Positions 1-10,993 of a stretch of 64,000 nucleotides of DNA are shown here, piece by piece. Where the stretch lies: assembly GCA_002335605.1 (NCBI GenBank), contig BEDY01000001.1:434001-498000 (forward strand), read 5' to 3'. The notes beneath the pieces were generated by a model that saw only the letters and a program-made list of their open reading frames with translations, was not told the origin of the DNA and made no database searches. A program made the position numbers and the translations under genes. Within the stretch, counting starts at the first letter, position 1. Each line of letters starts with the position of its first letter. Origin of the DNA: Prillingera fragicola (taxonomy: Eukaryota > Basidiomycota > Tremellomycetes > Trichosporonales > Trichosporonaceae).

Positions 1-223
1 GTGTATTTTATATTAGCCGCCACACTACTCGAGCACATGCCTGGATGGTCAGTAGTGCATCCAGCGCCTCTCCTCTTCTCAATCTCTCACTCGGTCTCTC
101 ACTCGCGCGTGTCTCACAAGCGCTTGCGGCAGAGCGAGCTTCGGTCCCCCAGTCGTGCACACACCACGTTCAGTAGCGGCGACGCTACAGTTCTTATTCA
201 TTCAACGTTCATCCATCCATGCC

Positions 224-2318
224 ATGGACATGAACAGTCCTACTCCGCGCAATGTCGGCGACCTGCTACTCCGCGGAGCAGATGTGCCAACCTTCTCCAG
301 CTTGTCCCATCCGACCAACGACAATGAACGAATCTTCTTCCGGCAGTTTCGTAAATACACTCAAAACATCGTGAAAGGATCGCATGTGCAAGAAAGCGCC
401 TTGCAGACCGCGGTCGGGGAGCTGTACGCGACGCTTCCAGAGCTCGAGACGCCCGACGTGTCCCTTTCCGTCCTCAACTCCACTGACCTTGCCAACACCA
501 TCGAAAGTTTCACAAAGTACCGTGTGCCAGCTCTTCTGGTACGATGGAGAGAGGAGGTCAAGACTGTATTGTCATTCAAGCAATCAACAAAGTCTCCACT
601 CGCGCCGGTCGAGGAGGAGGAGGATGTTGCCATTGTCCCGTCGTCAATAGGCCGCAGTGTTACCCCCTCGCCAGCTGCCCCACGTAGTGCCAGGAAGGGC
701 CTTTCGACCCAGTCTCGGAAATCTTCCTCCGGGAAGCGGAGCTCCACGAAGTCGAAGTACAAGTCAAAATCGGACACATCCTCGAGGGTCGGCGTGCGCT
801 CCCCTGATTTTACCATCGCACTGGAACGAGAGGGAAAGCGCAACTTGATCCTGCTCGTCTCGGAGCTCAAAGTGTACAACGTGGTACGTATGGTCTGGCC
901 ACACGAACCATCTGACAGGCAGACCGCGGCCGACCGGGCAGGGGACATGCTGCCCAAATGGCGCATGGGCATGGGTCAAGAGATCCTCTACCTTTACCAG
1001 TGCTTCCTGTACTGCGGTACTCGGCATGGCCTGTTTATTCTGCGAACATCTTTCTCCCGGCTCTTTGCGGACGATCTGGTGATGTATCTGGAGATTCCAG
1101 CTACGGTCATCAAGACGCTTGCGAACCGAATCGGAGTGGAGGAGACAGCAGACTCGGTCACGATCACCGTACAGCAGCTCTTTGACTGCGGCGACATCCT
1201 GGCACCCTCCATGCCTCACAACTGGCTCGACAGCAGCGGCCAATATAACCGCAAGGCTGTTATCGAATTTTGCGCATACCTCGCTCTTCCACTCACGTAT
1301 CTAGAGTCACTAGCCTTGGAGGACATTGGCGACCGCCTGCCCGATCCCCCAGTCAAACCAGTCCATGCCTTGCCCACAAATACGGGTCTAGACTTCTCGG
1401 GTCCAGACAACGTCTCGACGCCGCCCCTGCCCCTTGACGCGCTCCTCGAGCTCGCATTCCAAGCCCATCCGGACAAGTATCCGCGATGGTGGGTTGACGG
1501 CAAGAAAGAGCTCGTCGCAAGAGGCATGCCAGATGCGCAAGTACCGGTGTCGGCGCGGCCAAAAAGCGATAAGAGCGGGAGTACTGGCGACGGTGGGTCA
1601 GCGGCGGGTTCAGCAAGTGACGGGGGGGCGGGCGGCGACATGGCATCCGACAATGGCGGAGCGGGCAGCAGTGGAGATGGGAAAAGGCGTTCTAGTAAGT
1701 TGTCTGAACTGACATCGCTAACATTAAGCTCAAGACCACGACTACAAGGGCAAGGGCCAGGACAAGAGCAGGCAGATGACCGCCTCTGTTGATCTCCCCA
1801 CGGCGCCACTGTGCGACGACGACGATGGGCTCGAACATACGCGCCGCTGGCTCGAGCAGCAGAGCTCGCACTCCTGGGCCCCTTCGACACCGCCGCGTGG
1901 CCATCTCGATCAGGATGCCCAACTGCGCAAGCTTCCCTCGGCGCCACCTGACCAGAAGCTGGATGTTCTCTCAACACCACCAATGCCAGCGGGCGTCGGC
2001 CTCACGCGCACGCAGCACCAGTGCCAGCCTTCCGCGCTGCCTACTCCGGAGACCACCCCGGACAAGGGCAGGATGCAGCGGCCCGAAGAGCCCATGCAAC
2101 TCGAGCAGTCTCAGGCGCTGTACGACTCGGATGAGATTGGGCGCACCTCGGCGGTGGTCCTGCAGGACAGCGAGGACGATAGTACGGTGGGATCCGAGAC
2201 GGCGGCGGAGCGCGAGCGCGAGCGCTGGCTCGCACGAGACCTCGCGCGCTTCACACTTGCTGGCTGGCGCGTCCGGCTGATCACTCCCGAAGCCATGACG
2301 GAGAGACTCGGGTGCTAG
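224..2318 (+). CDS. Unknown protein with a PD-(D/E)XK nuclease-like core
   Basis: Exons 224-1694 and 1729-2318 join across a 34-nt intron (GTAAGT donor, CTAAC branch, TTAAG acceptor) into 686 aa. Without splicing the frame stops at 1792. The start is the ATG at 224 in a good context (GCCATGG); the frame extends upstream only through a GTG. After a helical N-terminus (about residues 20-120) and a basic Ser/Lys-rich linker comes SPDFTIALE...LVSELK. D195, E214 and K216 fit the D...ExK signature of the restriction-endonuclease-like fold, followed by a helix with GQEILYLYQ, a common place for a conserved Gln in that fold. The C-terminal third is low complexity (Gly/Ser, then acidic and Arg-rich). 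The fold is inferred from the motif only. It could be an inactive structural relative; no function is assigned. Confidence 0.72.
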
Positions 2319-2334
2319 AGAGACGGCAGTTGTA

Positions 2335-2383
2335 GATACGATTCAATACGATACGATACGATACGATACGACACGACACGATC
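2335..2383. repeat. GATAC pentanucleotide microsatellite
   Basis: Imperfect tandem copies of GATAC/GACAC follow directly after the stop codon of the preceding gene. It lies in the probable 3' UTR. Confidence 0.85.
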
Positions 2384-2400
2384 AGACAAACGATTCAGAT

Positions 2401-2446
2401 GTAGCTTGTATATAGTAGTATGTGTAGCTTGTATATAGTAGTATGT
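2401..2446. repeat. Two exact tandem copies of a 23-bp unit
   Basis: The unit GTAGCTTGTATATAGTAGTA+TGT spans 2401-2423 and is repeated without change at 2424-2446. It is a recent local duplication in intergenic DNA. Confidence 0.9.
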
Positions 2447-2484
2447 CCACTTCCCGTCCCACTGAGGATGTAGCCATGCACCGC

Positions 2485-3006
2485 TCATTTCATTAAGATC
2501 ATGACTTTGACGCCCTCCATTACGTTCGGCGAGGACGATGGGCGAAACGCGTAGGTGTGCCCGCCGGCCCCCAGCTGGATTCCTTGTAAGCGGTAGGGGC
2601 TTAGGACAGAGGTGAGTGTGGCTTGTGGGAAGCTGTGAAACGCCAAGTTGTGGCGACCCATCATCAAGCCGGAGTACCAGGCAACTATGTACCACGGGAA
2701 GATCATCATGCATGTGGCAGCAGTGGCATTGTCGACTGGCTGCGATGGTCTCTGATGCAGACTCCTCGCCTGATAGCCCGGTCATCAAATCCCGAGCATT
2801 CTGGGAAGCACATCCATCGGGGCGTAATACAGAAAGTGACGGTTCACCGAGGTCATTAGTAGTGCTGAGTCAGCACTGACACTAATTGAGGTATGACACA
2901 GCAAGGGCAACCCACGGCCATGGACGTGTTTGTGTGATCTCTGACTCTGACTCTCTCCAACTCTTAATTGCCATACCACCATGGCTGAGCGCATCAAGGC
3001 TCTCAC
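2485..3006 (-). other. Possible small or broken minus-strand gene
   Basis: One minus-strand frame is open from 3006 to 2788 and from 2784 to 2485, interrupted by adjacent TGA TGA codons at 2782-2787. The downstream part has a protein-like composition (…FPWYIVAWYSGLMMGRHNLA…) and ends in TGA at 2485. I see no clean intron that removes the stops and recognise no family. It could be a decayed gene, a gene with an unusual intron, or chance reading through the promoter of the SnoaL-like gene, which starts at 2981 on the other strand. Confidence 0.2.
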
Positions 3007-3388
3007 CCAGGCCTACATGGACAAGCTGGCGGCCGAAGCCACGCCCGACGAGGTGGCCGACCTGTTCGCCGAGGACGTCAACTGGAACATTCCCGGCGAC
3101 ACCGAAGCCTTCCCCTGGATCGGCAGGCAGAGGGGCCGCGCCGTCGTGGCCAACTTTCAAAGGGACCGTCCGGCCATGACTGAGCGCTTGTCGTTTCGCC
3201 TCGACGAGATCCTCTGCAGCGACCAGCGCGCGGTCATCGTTGCCGAGCTCAGCGCGCGTGTGCACGCCACGGGCAAGCTTATTGAGACGCCCATTACCAT
3301 TGTCATGACGTTTAACGACGAGGACAAGATTGCGACGTATCAGCTGCTCGAGGACAGCTACAACGTGTCCCAGGCGGCGAAGAAGTAG
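2981..3388 (+). CDS. SnoaL/NTF2-like cystatin-fold protein
   Basis: Single-exon gene of 135 aa; the ATG has an ideal context (CCACCATGG). The N-terminal helix (ALTQAYMDKLAAEATPDEVA), the pattern LFAEDVNWNIPGD…PWIGRQRGR and the following strands (RLDEILCSDQRAVIVAELSA, PITIVMTFND) fit the SnoaL-like branch of the NTF2 superfamily, whose usual size is 120-150 aa. Members include small isomerases, hydrolases and proteins without known activity, so no substrate can be given. There is no signal peptide or membrane segment. It is probably a soluble cytosolic protein. Confidence 0.75.
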   Translation: MAERIKALTQAYMDKLAAEATPDEVADLFAEDVNWNIPGDTEAFPWIGRQRGRAVVANFQRDRPAMTERLSFRLDEILCSDQRAVIVAELSARVHATGKLIETPITIVMTFNDEDKIATYQLLEDSYNVSQAAKK

Positions 3389-4390
3389 GGACGGCGGTGC
3401 ATAGTTGGCGCAATGTGAGCCCCACATTTGTTTTCGTCAGTCTGGTAGCCACATGCACTTGTACTACTACAGAGCGAACATGAGCATGTGAGTGCTGAGG
3501 AATGACCCTATGCGTTCTGACGCTGGACAGAAGTGCACTGGTATTCTTCGATCTGAGATCCAAGATCTGTTGACCCCATCATGGCCTCCCAAGCTCCATG
3601 ACGTGAGGTATCGATGATGTAAACGGCAGTGAAAGCGAGCGTGGGAAACAAGATCCAGACCTTGTTGGCTGCAGGTTGCTGGCCCGGCGCAGGTGAAGCA
3701 AGCAAGGGAAGGGAGGACGTCATGCCGAGTGTTCTCGTCAGGCCCCGCTACCAGCAGCCCAGGGTTCACTCTCCGCTCTCATGATGATAGTGGCTGGCAA
3801 CCTCCCTGTTGTCGTCGTGTGTTTCTGGAACGTCATGCATATCGTCACTGCTGCTGCTTCCAACGCAAGGGCCACAAACACACGTCGACCATACTGTATG
3901 TTTGGACGTGTTTAATAGCATTGCTACATCAGAGCAAAGACCTTTTTGCTTTTGTATTCTCAGTCCTTTTTGTCCACTGCACCATTACCCTGCACCGTGT
4001 CACTTGCAGACTGCCCACGCCGGCCCCCGCCTTGCTCCGCCCCGCACCCCACTTGCGGCATTTGCCCAGCTGCTGCCACCTTGCCACCTAGCATACCAAG
4101 AACGGCTGACGACGACGCAAAGGAAACACGTCGCTCGCGTGAGAACTGGTTCGAGTGAGTGGTATACAGACACTGCGAATGCAAATGCATCTACTTGCTA
4201 ACCACTCCAACAGCCTGCATCTGCCATTTCACTACCCCAAATCAATCCCTGCGTATCATCATCTCACCGGCGGCAACAGCCTCCCTCCTCAAAAAGCCCC
4301 CACTCAGTCTCACGCATCATAGCACCAGGGTCTGATTCCCGCCTTCATCACCCAGCAGTCTAGTTCATCACTTCAACATCCACCACCACC
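3389..4390. other. Gene-free stretch, 1.0 kb
   Basis: Holds only short frames with non-protein-like composition. The last 200 bases before the next ATG are pyrimidine-rich with CACC/ACCACC runs, typical of a promoter and 5' UTR. I see no RNA gene or clear repeat. Confidence 0.6.
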
Positions 4391-6275
4391 ATGGAGACCA
4401 GGCGCAAGCCCAACCTCTCGCCCGTGCGACCCCGCGTCAATGCCCTGTCCCCGCTGCAGGCATTCTCACCGCTGGCCGACGACAGGTTTACGCGCTCCCC
4501 CTTATCTGAAAAGGGCAGCATGAGCAACAACAGCGATAGGGACTTGAGCCGCTCAAACTCTATGGCCCAGCTGCAGCGCTCGCTCAGCGGCCGCGAGCGT
4601 GTCTTCTCCTCCCACAGCCGTCGCCCCAGTGGTGGCTCCGAGGTCAGCTTTGGCGGCGGCGGCATAACGACGCGTCTTATCTTGGTCAAGGCCCCAAACG
4701 AAGAGGAAGGATCTCCTCTACGACAGTGCGTCCTTTCCCCGTGCACAATGACACACAGCTGACATCCACAGGCGTTCCAAGTCATCCTCCAATCTCGTGC
4801 CATTCAGCTCGGCAGAGGCTTCAAAGAACATTCCCGCGACGGCTGACCGGCCTCGGCGGTCGTTTGCCGCTGCCTCGTTTGCATCCTTTACCTCGATGGG
4901 TATTCCCAAGGTCTCCAGTCCTGCCTCTGAGAACGGCCCGGGCCTCTTGCGCCAAGACAGCGTGCACTCACGTCGTGGCTCGCTCGTGCACCTCAACACG
5001 GCTGCCGATGGACCTCAAAAGCAGCTCTCCCCTGAGGAAGTCATTGACCTCGCGCGCGGACTCATGAGCCCCGTCGCTGCTCCTGAAGAGGGTTCCCCCG
5101 AACAGGCCAAACTACGGCGTCGCAAGAGCATGGGCCACCTCAAGTCGCCGGAAAAGGAGCCCATCGCGCTCGAGCCTGTCGACTATGTCGAGATGGACGA
5201 CAATTCGCTCCTTCCGTTCGCCGACCGCCCGCATCAAGTAGCCGAGCTGCTCGCCAATGAGCGCAATGAGCCACTCATGGCGTTGCTGGAGCAGGCTTTC
5301 CCGAAAGGTGCCCTGCGCCCCCACTGGAAGGACATTGACGTTACCGAGTGGAACTGGTCTGAATTCTACCGCCTCATTACGACCGTCACCCGCCGTGAAT
5401 GCCCCGATTACGAGTGGGTGCTTCTCGCGCGTGAAGCGGTGCGCGCACACAGCGTGGCGTTGTGGGAGAAGTTTGGCATGTGCCTCGGCTGCGACTCGGA
5501 GCTTCTCACGGCGGGCGACGAGGAGGAGACGCCCGCGAGCTGGGCTGGTCTTGGCCTCGGCGAGGAAGGCGAGTACGACCCGAGCTTGTCACGCGTCTTC
5601 ATCGAGGGTCTTGAGCCTGTGGCAACCCCCGACGAGAAGGGGGCCTCTGGCCTGTCGCTCGATCTTGGTCCGCCTACACCACGTGCTGAGGAAGACGAGA
5701 GCAGCTGGAACAGCATGGCGAGCAGTATGGGCACTATTGGCGAGAGCGACGAGCCACTTGTCACCCAGCGCACCCGCGCTGCCGATGCCATGGACCCGTA
5801 TGGTGACATTGCTTCTCGCCGCGGTACACAACTGCACGACTCGGCGCTCACCAACTCGAGTCCCGGTTCATCCCCAGTTTCCAACTTTTCCCACCCCGGC
5901 TCTCCTGATATCAGGAAGCGCACAAAGAGCTTTGTCGGCCTCCAAATCCTCACCAGCCCCCTCTCGCCTACGACGCCCCTCAGATCGCCAAGCCAGCACT
6001 TTACCGCCGGCATCACCGCCGAGCCCCACCAGTACGACCGCGGACCGGGCAACCCGTTGTTCGTGAGCAGCTTCAACACCCTCTCCCTCGGTCCCAACCT
6101 TGGCCGCAAGGCGACTCTTGCCGCCGATGGCACCGACATGCGCGTGTTTCCTGGGCATCAGTTCGATGTCAGTCCCCGTTCAACGTCGCGTCCCTTGATG
6201 CGCAAGACTAGCGGTGCTGGGTTGAGCGAGAGCGCTATAACGTTTGTGAGCGACTCGTCGGTCGATTTTCCATAG
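4391..6275 (+). CDS. Unknown Ser/Pro-rich protein with one helical domain
   Basis: Exons 4391-4725 and 4772-6275 join in frame across a 46-nt intron into 612 aa. The start is ATG 4391 in context ACCATGG. The N-terminal 170 residues are disordered and rich in RS/SP motifs (RSNSMAQLQRSLSG and similar), which look like kinase or 14-3-3 target sites. A compact region near residues 245-345 (LLEQAFPKGALRP, DVTEWNWSEFYRLITTVTRRECP, WEKFGMCLGCDSELL) looks folded and may be the conserved core. The C-terminal half is again disordered with many SP/TP sites. I do not recognise the family. A regulatory phosphoprotein would fit the composition, but that is inference. Confidence 0.75.
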
Positions 6276-6565
6276 GAGGGTCCAGATGATACGCAAGGAC
6301 CGTCGCAGGACCGTCGCGGTTCAAGTAACAGTTGTAATGTTTGGTACTAGTAATATGAACAAGATTCCTCACCTCTGCTGGTGTACAAGCATGCTCTGGC
6401 GCTCTGGCTTCTGACCATTGAGCACTGGGACGGAAAACCACCAGGGTGTGAACTCATTACGGTGGCAAAAACGGGATTTGCTTCCGAGACGCGCGACGCG
6501 TTCACACCCAAGGTCGCCATTGTTATTGCTTCTGGTTCAACATTATATTCTCCCTCCCAAACACC

Positions 6566-7730
6566 ATGGCGACGTCTCTCCAGGACCTCTTCTCGAACGA
6601 CTCCCCAATACGGCCGTCACCACGGACCCGCGCCGACTCACCAGGCAGCCCAACGACGCCTGCTGGGCCATCGAAACGCGCCGCCGCCGGTGACAAGTCC
6701 AACCCGCTGTTCCTCTCCCCCGGCTCGTCGTTTGCGGGCACACCCGCGCGGCGGGTGAGCAAGCGCCGCTTGTCGTTTTTGGAAGACGAAGACAGCCCAG
6801 CTAACGGTGCCAATGGCCGTGATCCGCTCGACTTTGGCTACGACGACGGCGCGTATGCGCGCGACGCGGCAGGGCTGGAACGCCGGCGCCGCCGTATGGC
6901 GGACGGATATGACTCTGACGTGGATATTGGCGGCTCCCCCGGGCTGGGTGCCGACTTGTACGGTCTGGAGCAGCGGAACGAGTCTGGCCCCGTGCGCGTC
7001 AACCCCGACGTGGACGATCCTCTGGCCGGCATCAACTTGAACATGGGGAATGGGCGGGGCGAGATTGATCCGCTTGCGCTCGAGGTGCCGGGGAAGAAGA
7101 GGCGGGTCATGGCCAAGATTGATTCGGAGAGGCTGTTTGGGCCAAGAGGGTTTCCGGCTTTGCTCAAGGCGGCTAAAAAGTTCAAGGCTGGAGGCAAGGG
7201 GCGCGAGGTGAGTGTCTTGGGGTGCGGCAGCAGTGGACTGACAGCCCAGGTCAAGGACCTCGGTCGCATTCTCGACGTGTACCAGCTCTGGGCACACTCC
7301 ATGTTCCCCAAGGGCGAGTTTTCCGACACGATCAAGCGCGTAGAGACAGTGTGCCACACACGGCGCATGGAGGTGAGACTACCAGGCGTGCGGGCACATG
7401 GCTGACCTGCAGTCTGCCATCGCTGGCATGCGCGACGCCTTCTACCCAAAACCAGACGATACCTACGAGGACCTCGACGACGACGAGCTGGACGCCGCTG
7501 CAGCCGCTGAGGCGGAGGCGCAGATGGCAGCACACGAGAATGACGGTTCTGCACCAAACGGTAACGGCACCGCACCGCAGCCGCTCTTCGATGATGGCGG
7601 GGACCCCGACTTTGAGGAGATGATGGCCATGGAGGAGATGGAGCGGGATGAGAGTGAGAGGACGGCGAGGGCCATGGCCGTTCCGCAAGTTGTGGAAGAG
7701 GAGGAGGATTGGGAGGGGCTCTATGAGTGA
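6566..7730 (+). CDS. CSM3: Replication fork protection complex subunit Csm3/Swi3 (TIPIN homologue)
   Basis: Exons 6566-7207, 7250-7372 and 7413-7730 give 360 aa. Residues about 180-255 match the Swi3 domain: DSERLFGPRGFPALLKAAKKF, then KDLGRILDVYQLWAHSMFPKGEF and RVETVCHTRRM. Known homologues pair with Tof1/Swi1 (Timeless) to stabilise stalled forks and support the S-phase checkpoint in the nucleus. The N-terminus is disordered (SP-rich) and the C-terminus is very acidic, ending in EEEDWEGLYE, as is common in this family. The first intron (42 nt) is a multiple of three without a stop, so an unspliced reading stays open and would insert 14 residues in the middle of the domain; splicing restores the motif. 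Confidence 0.9.
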
Positions 7731-8102
7731 TCAGAGTTAATGGGTGGTTGTCTGCAGTGCAGAGCTCAGGTTGGCGTATGTCGCGCCTCATGTACATGCA
7801 TGGATATGATTTTTATCAGCTCGTGGTCTTCCATTGCGAGTTCACGCTGTGTGACGGCAGGACGGCTGATGGCAGCGCGACAAGGATGCCGGTGATGCAT
7901 TACAGTCGCCCCCACCACTCGCGCCCCGTCAGACTCATGTCGCTCGGCCCTACACCGTGAACAAACTCGTGTGACTCCCCGCCGGCCCATACCCGCCTCC
8001 ATACTTGCAGCCATGCAACCAGTGAGCCAGTTCAATCATGCACTGCTTGTTGACACAATGGTAAACCAACGGTACAACGCGGCACTGGGCGGCTCCGTTT
8101 TG

Positions 8103-8134
8103 CCGGAAATCGCTTCCGGGCCGGGCAGCGGCCC
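8103..8134. promoter_or_regulatory. Two abutting 17-bp palindromes upstream of the SDR gene
   Basis: CCGGAA-N5-TTCCGG at 8103-8119 and GGGCCG-N5-CGGCCC at 8118-8134 are both perfect 6-bp inverted repeats with the same 5-nt spacing, overlapping by two bases. They end 139 bp before the ATG at 8274. The first contains CGG-N9-CCG, a layout bound by dimeric Zn2Cys6 factors. The rest of 7731-8273 holds no gene. Confidence 0.55.
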
Positions 8135-8273
8135 GCCCAACCTCTTGATTCCTCCTGCAGTTACCGTTCCGCCGAACTGGAGCTTAGACATCGTCCTCCT
8201 TCTATCCTTCTCTCTAAACTCCATTTTCACCTCTTCACTCTCACCACAACACTCACCCACTGAAATTACAAAA

Positions 8274-9454
8274 ATGGCTACCTTCACCGCCCCTTCGTTT
8301 GCTATTGAGGACCTTTACTCGGTCGAGGGCCGCGTAAGTTGCCTGCCCCTGTGTGCTGTGCGATGAAGCTGACACGCCAGACTGTCGTCGTTACCGGCGG
8401 CGGAACTGGTCTCGGCAAGGCCATTGCCTCGGCATACGCTGCCAACGGTGCCAAGGTCTTTATCTCGGGCCGCCGCAAGGAGGTCCTTGACAAGGCTGCG
8501 GGTGAGATGAACGCTCAGGCTGCCAAGGGCGGATCGGTCGTTGTGTGAGTTCCAATGGTGTGGGTGTGTACGGGTTGAGCTGACGTCGTGTAGTGTGCAG
8601 GCCGACGTCTCGACCAAGGCTTCGGTCACCAAGTTCTTTGAGGCTGTCAAGGCCCAGACCGATGTCGTGAGTGGTACCTGCTTAGAGCCTTGAAATGCCT
8701 TGAGCTAAGCCTTCAGGTCGACGTCCTCGTCAACTGCGCTGGTGTCATGAAGAACTACAAGAACCCCACTACGGAGCTCAACAACATTGACGAGGTCGCC
8801 AAGATGATGTGGGACGGCTGCGAGGATGAGGACTTTGACTACACCAACAAGAGTAAGTTCAGTCGCTGTCTCTGGTGGTGCTACGGCCAGTAGGATCGTG
8901 CTGACCCTGTAGTCAACATCAACGGTGTCTACTTTACCACTGTTGCTTTCATCCCTCTTCTCATGAAGTCGGACCTCCGCTCGGTTGTCGTCATTGCCTC
9001 GATCGCTGGACTCATCCTCCAGCGTGCCATGGGCTCTGTCTCGTACGGAGCCTCCAAGGCCGCTACCTTCCACACCGCCAACCTCCTTGCTGGTCGCCTG
9101 TCGCCGTAAGTAGCTCCCGGGAGTCTCTTCTAGCCGTCAGGATCTAACACCCCCAGTGGCAAGATCCGTGTCAACACCATTTGCCCCGGCATCTTCCCCT
9201 CGGAGATGACTGGTGTCTCGGCCAAGGAGGGCGGCCACAAGTACGACATCGGAGTGCCCGCCGAGAAGGCTGCCAAGCGCTGCGTCGTCGGCCGCCCCGG
9301 TCTTCCCCACGAGATTGTAGGCCCTGTCCTCATGCTCGGCTCGCGTGCCGGCTCGTACATGGACGGCGCCATGCTCACCGTCGACGGTGGCCGTGCCCTG
9401 TCCGCTGGTATCAACGAGGGTATCCGTCTCCCCGAGGACCAGTACGTCAACTAG
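8274..9454 (+). CDS. Short-chain dehydrogenase/reductase (classical SDR)
   Basis: Six exons (8274-8333, 8381-8544, 8594-8666, 8717-8852, 8913-9105, 9157-9454) give 307 aa. The Rossmann nucleotide-binding motif TGGGTGLG lies at residues 25-32, the NCAG motif follows strand 4, and YGASK (Y189, K193) with S174 form the catalytic set; CPGIFPSEM and the C-terminal VDGGRA are also typical. This is an NAD(P)-dependent oxidoreductase. The fungal relatives I recall are labelled RhlG-like 3-oxoacyl reductases, a name that says little about the real substrate. An unusual acidic insert (WDGCEDEDFDYTNK) precedes the NxNG motif. It is probably cytosolic. Two palindromes at 8103-8134 suggest dedicated regulation. 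Confidence 0.88.
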
Positions 9455-9833
9455 AACAGTCGTTATTAGAGTGCACTCGGTGTAAACCGGGTGTTTAGTG
9501 GTATGGATAGGATATTGACAAACAAAGCCTGGGAGGAGCAAGACTGGTGGGGCGGTGTACGCGACTGATTTCGCTTCCGAGCTAGTGTCTGACCTTTCTG
9601 GATTTCCCACATGCGCTCATTACCTGGGATCTCAGACTTGGTCTCATCCAACACTCTCTCTTTAAACGACACTATTGTGCACAATGCATGGGGAACGGTG
9701 CGTAATCTACTCATCGCCTACAGATCACTTAAACAGACCCAGCAGGCAGCCCATAGGTGGCGAAACTGAGCCAAGTGACCTTGCTGGCATCACGGGCGAC
9801 TGTAACACCACCTCGACTACACACTGTGCCCCC
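9455..9833. other. Intergenic, no gene seen
   Basis: The frame of the next gene is open through part of this stretch, with ATG at 9684, but the composition is not protein-like until about 9834. It is treated as 3' UTR plus promoter. Confidence 0.5.
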
Positions 9834-10528
9834 ATGGCTATTCCTCCTCTCCATGTCCCCTCTCTTGGGTCACCCTCTGGCCCCACAACCGCGTCCTCGC
9901 CAACGCTGCCCTCGCCACCCAACGAGCCTCTCCCTCTCCCACCCACCTCGCCACCCAGTCTCTCAGCGGCACCGCGTACCTCCTCGTCCGAGCTCCCAGG
10001 GATCGTGCTCGACAGCCCAGTAGCTGGATCACGGGCATGCCCTGGTATGATGCTCTCGGAGAATCAGAAGGACACCTTTTCCGCCACTGTCGCTTGCATA
10101 GCTCGCTTGGCGACGATCCCTCGTCCACTCTTTGATGAGCTCATTCCCCAGAACGGGTCACCGCGCACCGTCGTGTGAGTGGGATCGGTTGCTAATGTTT
10201 TCTTGAACACTAGTTGACAAAGTACAGACCCTCAGCCGATCGCAACAAACACATCATCACCTGGCTCACAGCAATGGCCCTCGACGTCGGTCTCCTTACA
10301 CCTCCACTGCCCGGCTCGTCACCGCCTCCCTCGTCCGCCAAACGTTCCAAAACTGTGATCCGCTACCGACACGTATCTGGCTTTCGAGTAGTTGTCTCTG
10401 TTGCCAACGGGTACAAGCCGTACGATTCGCTGCCCGTTCCCGCGGTTGCCATTCCACAGTCACCTTGGGGTCCGCTCATTGTCTCGACCGAAGCTATTGC
10501 CCCGGAGCTCCAACAACACACCACCTGA
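9834..10528 (+). CDS. Small unknown protein with Pro/Ser-rich N-terminus
   Basis: Exons 9834-10174 and 10228-10528 join in frame across a 53-nt intron into 213 aa. ATG 9834 has the best context (CCCCCATGG); ATG 9684 in the same frame would add 50 unlikely residues. The first 70 residues are Pro/Ser-rich. A helical part (LSENQKDTFSATVACIARLATIPRP) and, after the intron, NKHIITWLTAMALDVGLL look folded. The C-terminal RYRHVSGFRVVVSVANGY looks like beta strands. I recognise no family. The exon join makes a continuous hydrophobic pattern, which supports the model; function is unknown. Confidence 0.5.
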
Positions 10529-10993
10529 ACCCCAAACATACACACACCTCGAGGGAGATAGGAGAGCTACTGTGTGTCTACTATAAAGGAGGAGGCATGT
10601 CTGTGGAGCACGAGGTCGGGTTGTCGTTAAAATGCCTCGTTAATGCGCATAATTCGTGCTGTCTTGTAGTCTTGGTTCGCTTCTTGTATGCCCGTCGTCT
10701 GTATGGCATAGCCCATGAAGTATATGTATCCAATGTGTGTCTTTTGCATTCACAAACTTCTGGCAGTGTTCATGGTGATTCCCATATTGTATAGAGTCAA
10801 CTGGGCGCAAAGATGTCCGTTCAGGAGGAGTCAGAGTGACATAGCAGGCTCTGCCTTTGTTTTCCTTCATCCTTTACTCTCCTTCGCTTCCACTTACACT
10901 GTGTGCTACCCTCCTTGTTTATTGTCAATTGTGAATTAATTTACCTTCTCATGGCAAGTCCTCCTCATCATCACAGTGGCTGAATCACAGTTC
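10529..10993. other. Intergenic, no gene seen
   Basis: AT-richer than the surroundings, with only short frames. It probably holds the 3' end of the upstream gene and the promoter of the F-box gene; a pyrimidine-rich run lies at about 10860-10925. Confidence 0.5.

Noticed and set aside
1..327. Open frame at the left edge, plus strand
   Set aside because: Starts with GTG, has promoter-like Ser/His/Arg composition and overlaps the start of the PD-(D/E)XK-like gene in another frame.
3693..4201. Overlapping plus-strand frames of about 130 codons
   Set aside because: Cys/His/Leu-rich unstructured sequence in two frames at once, no splice logic, and position in a promoter region.
8274..9454. The first SDR as a rhamnose pathway enzyme
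   Set aside because: Its sequence lacks the rhamnose-dehydrogenase-specific blocks seen in LRA1 and its promoter does not carry the GACGGG palindrome.
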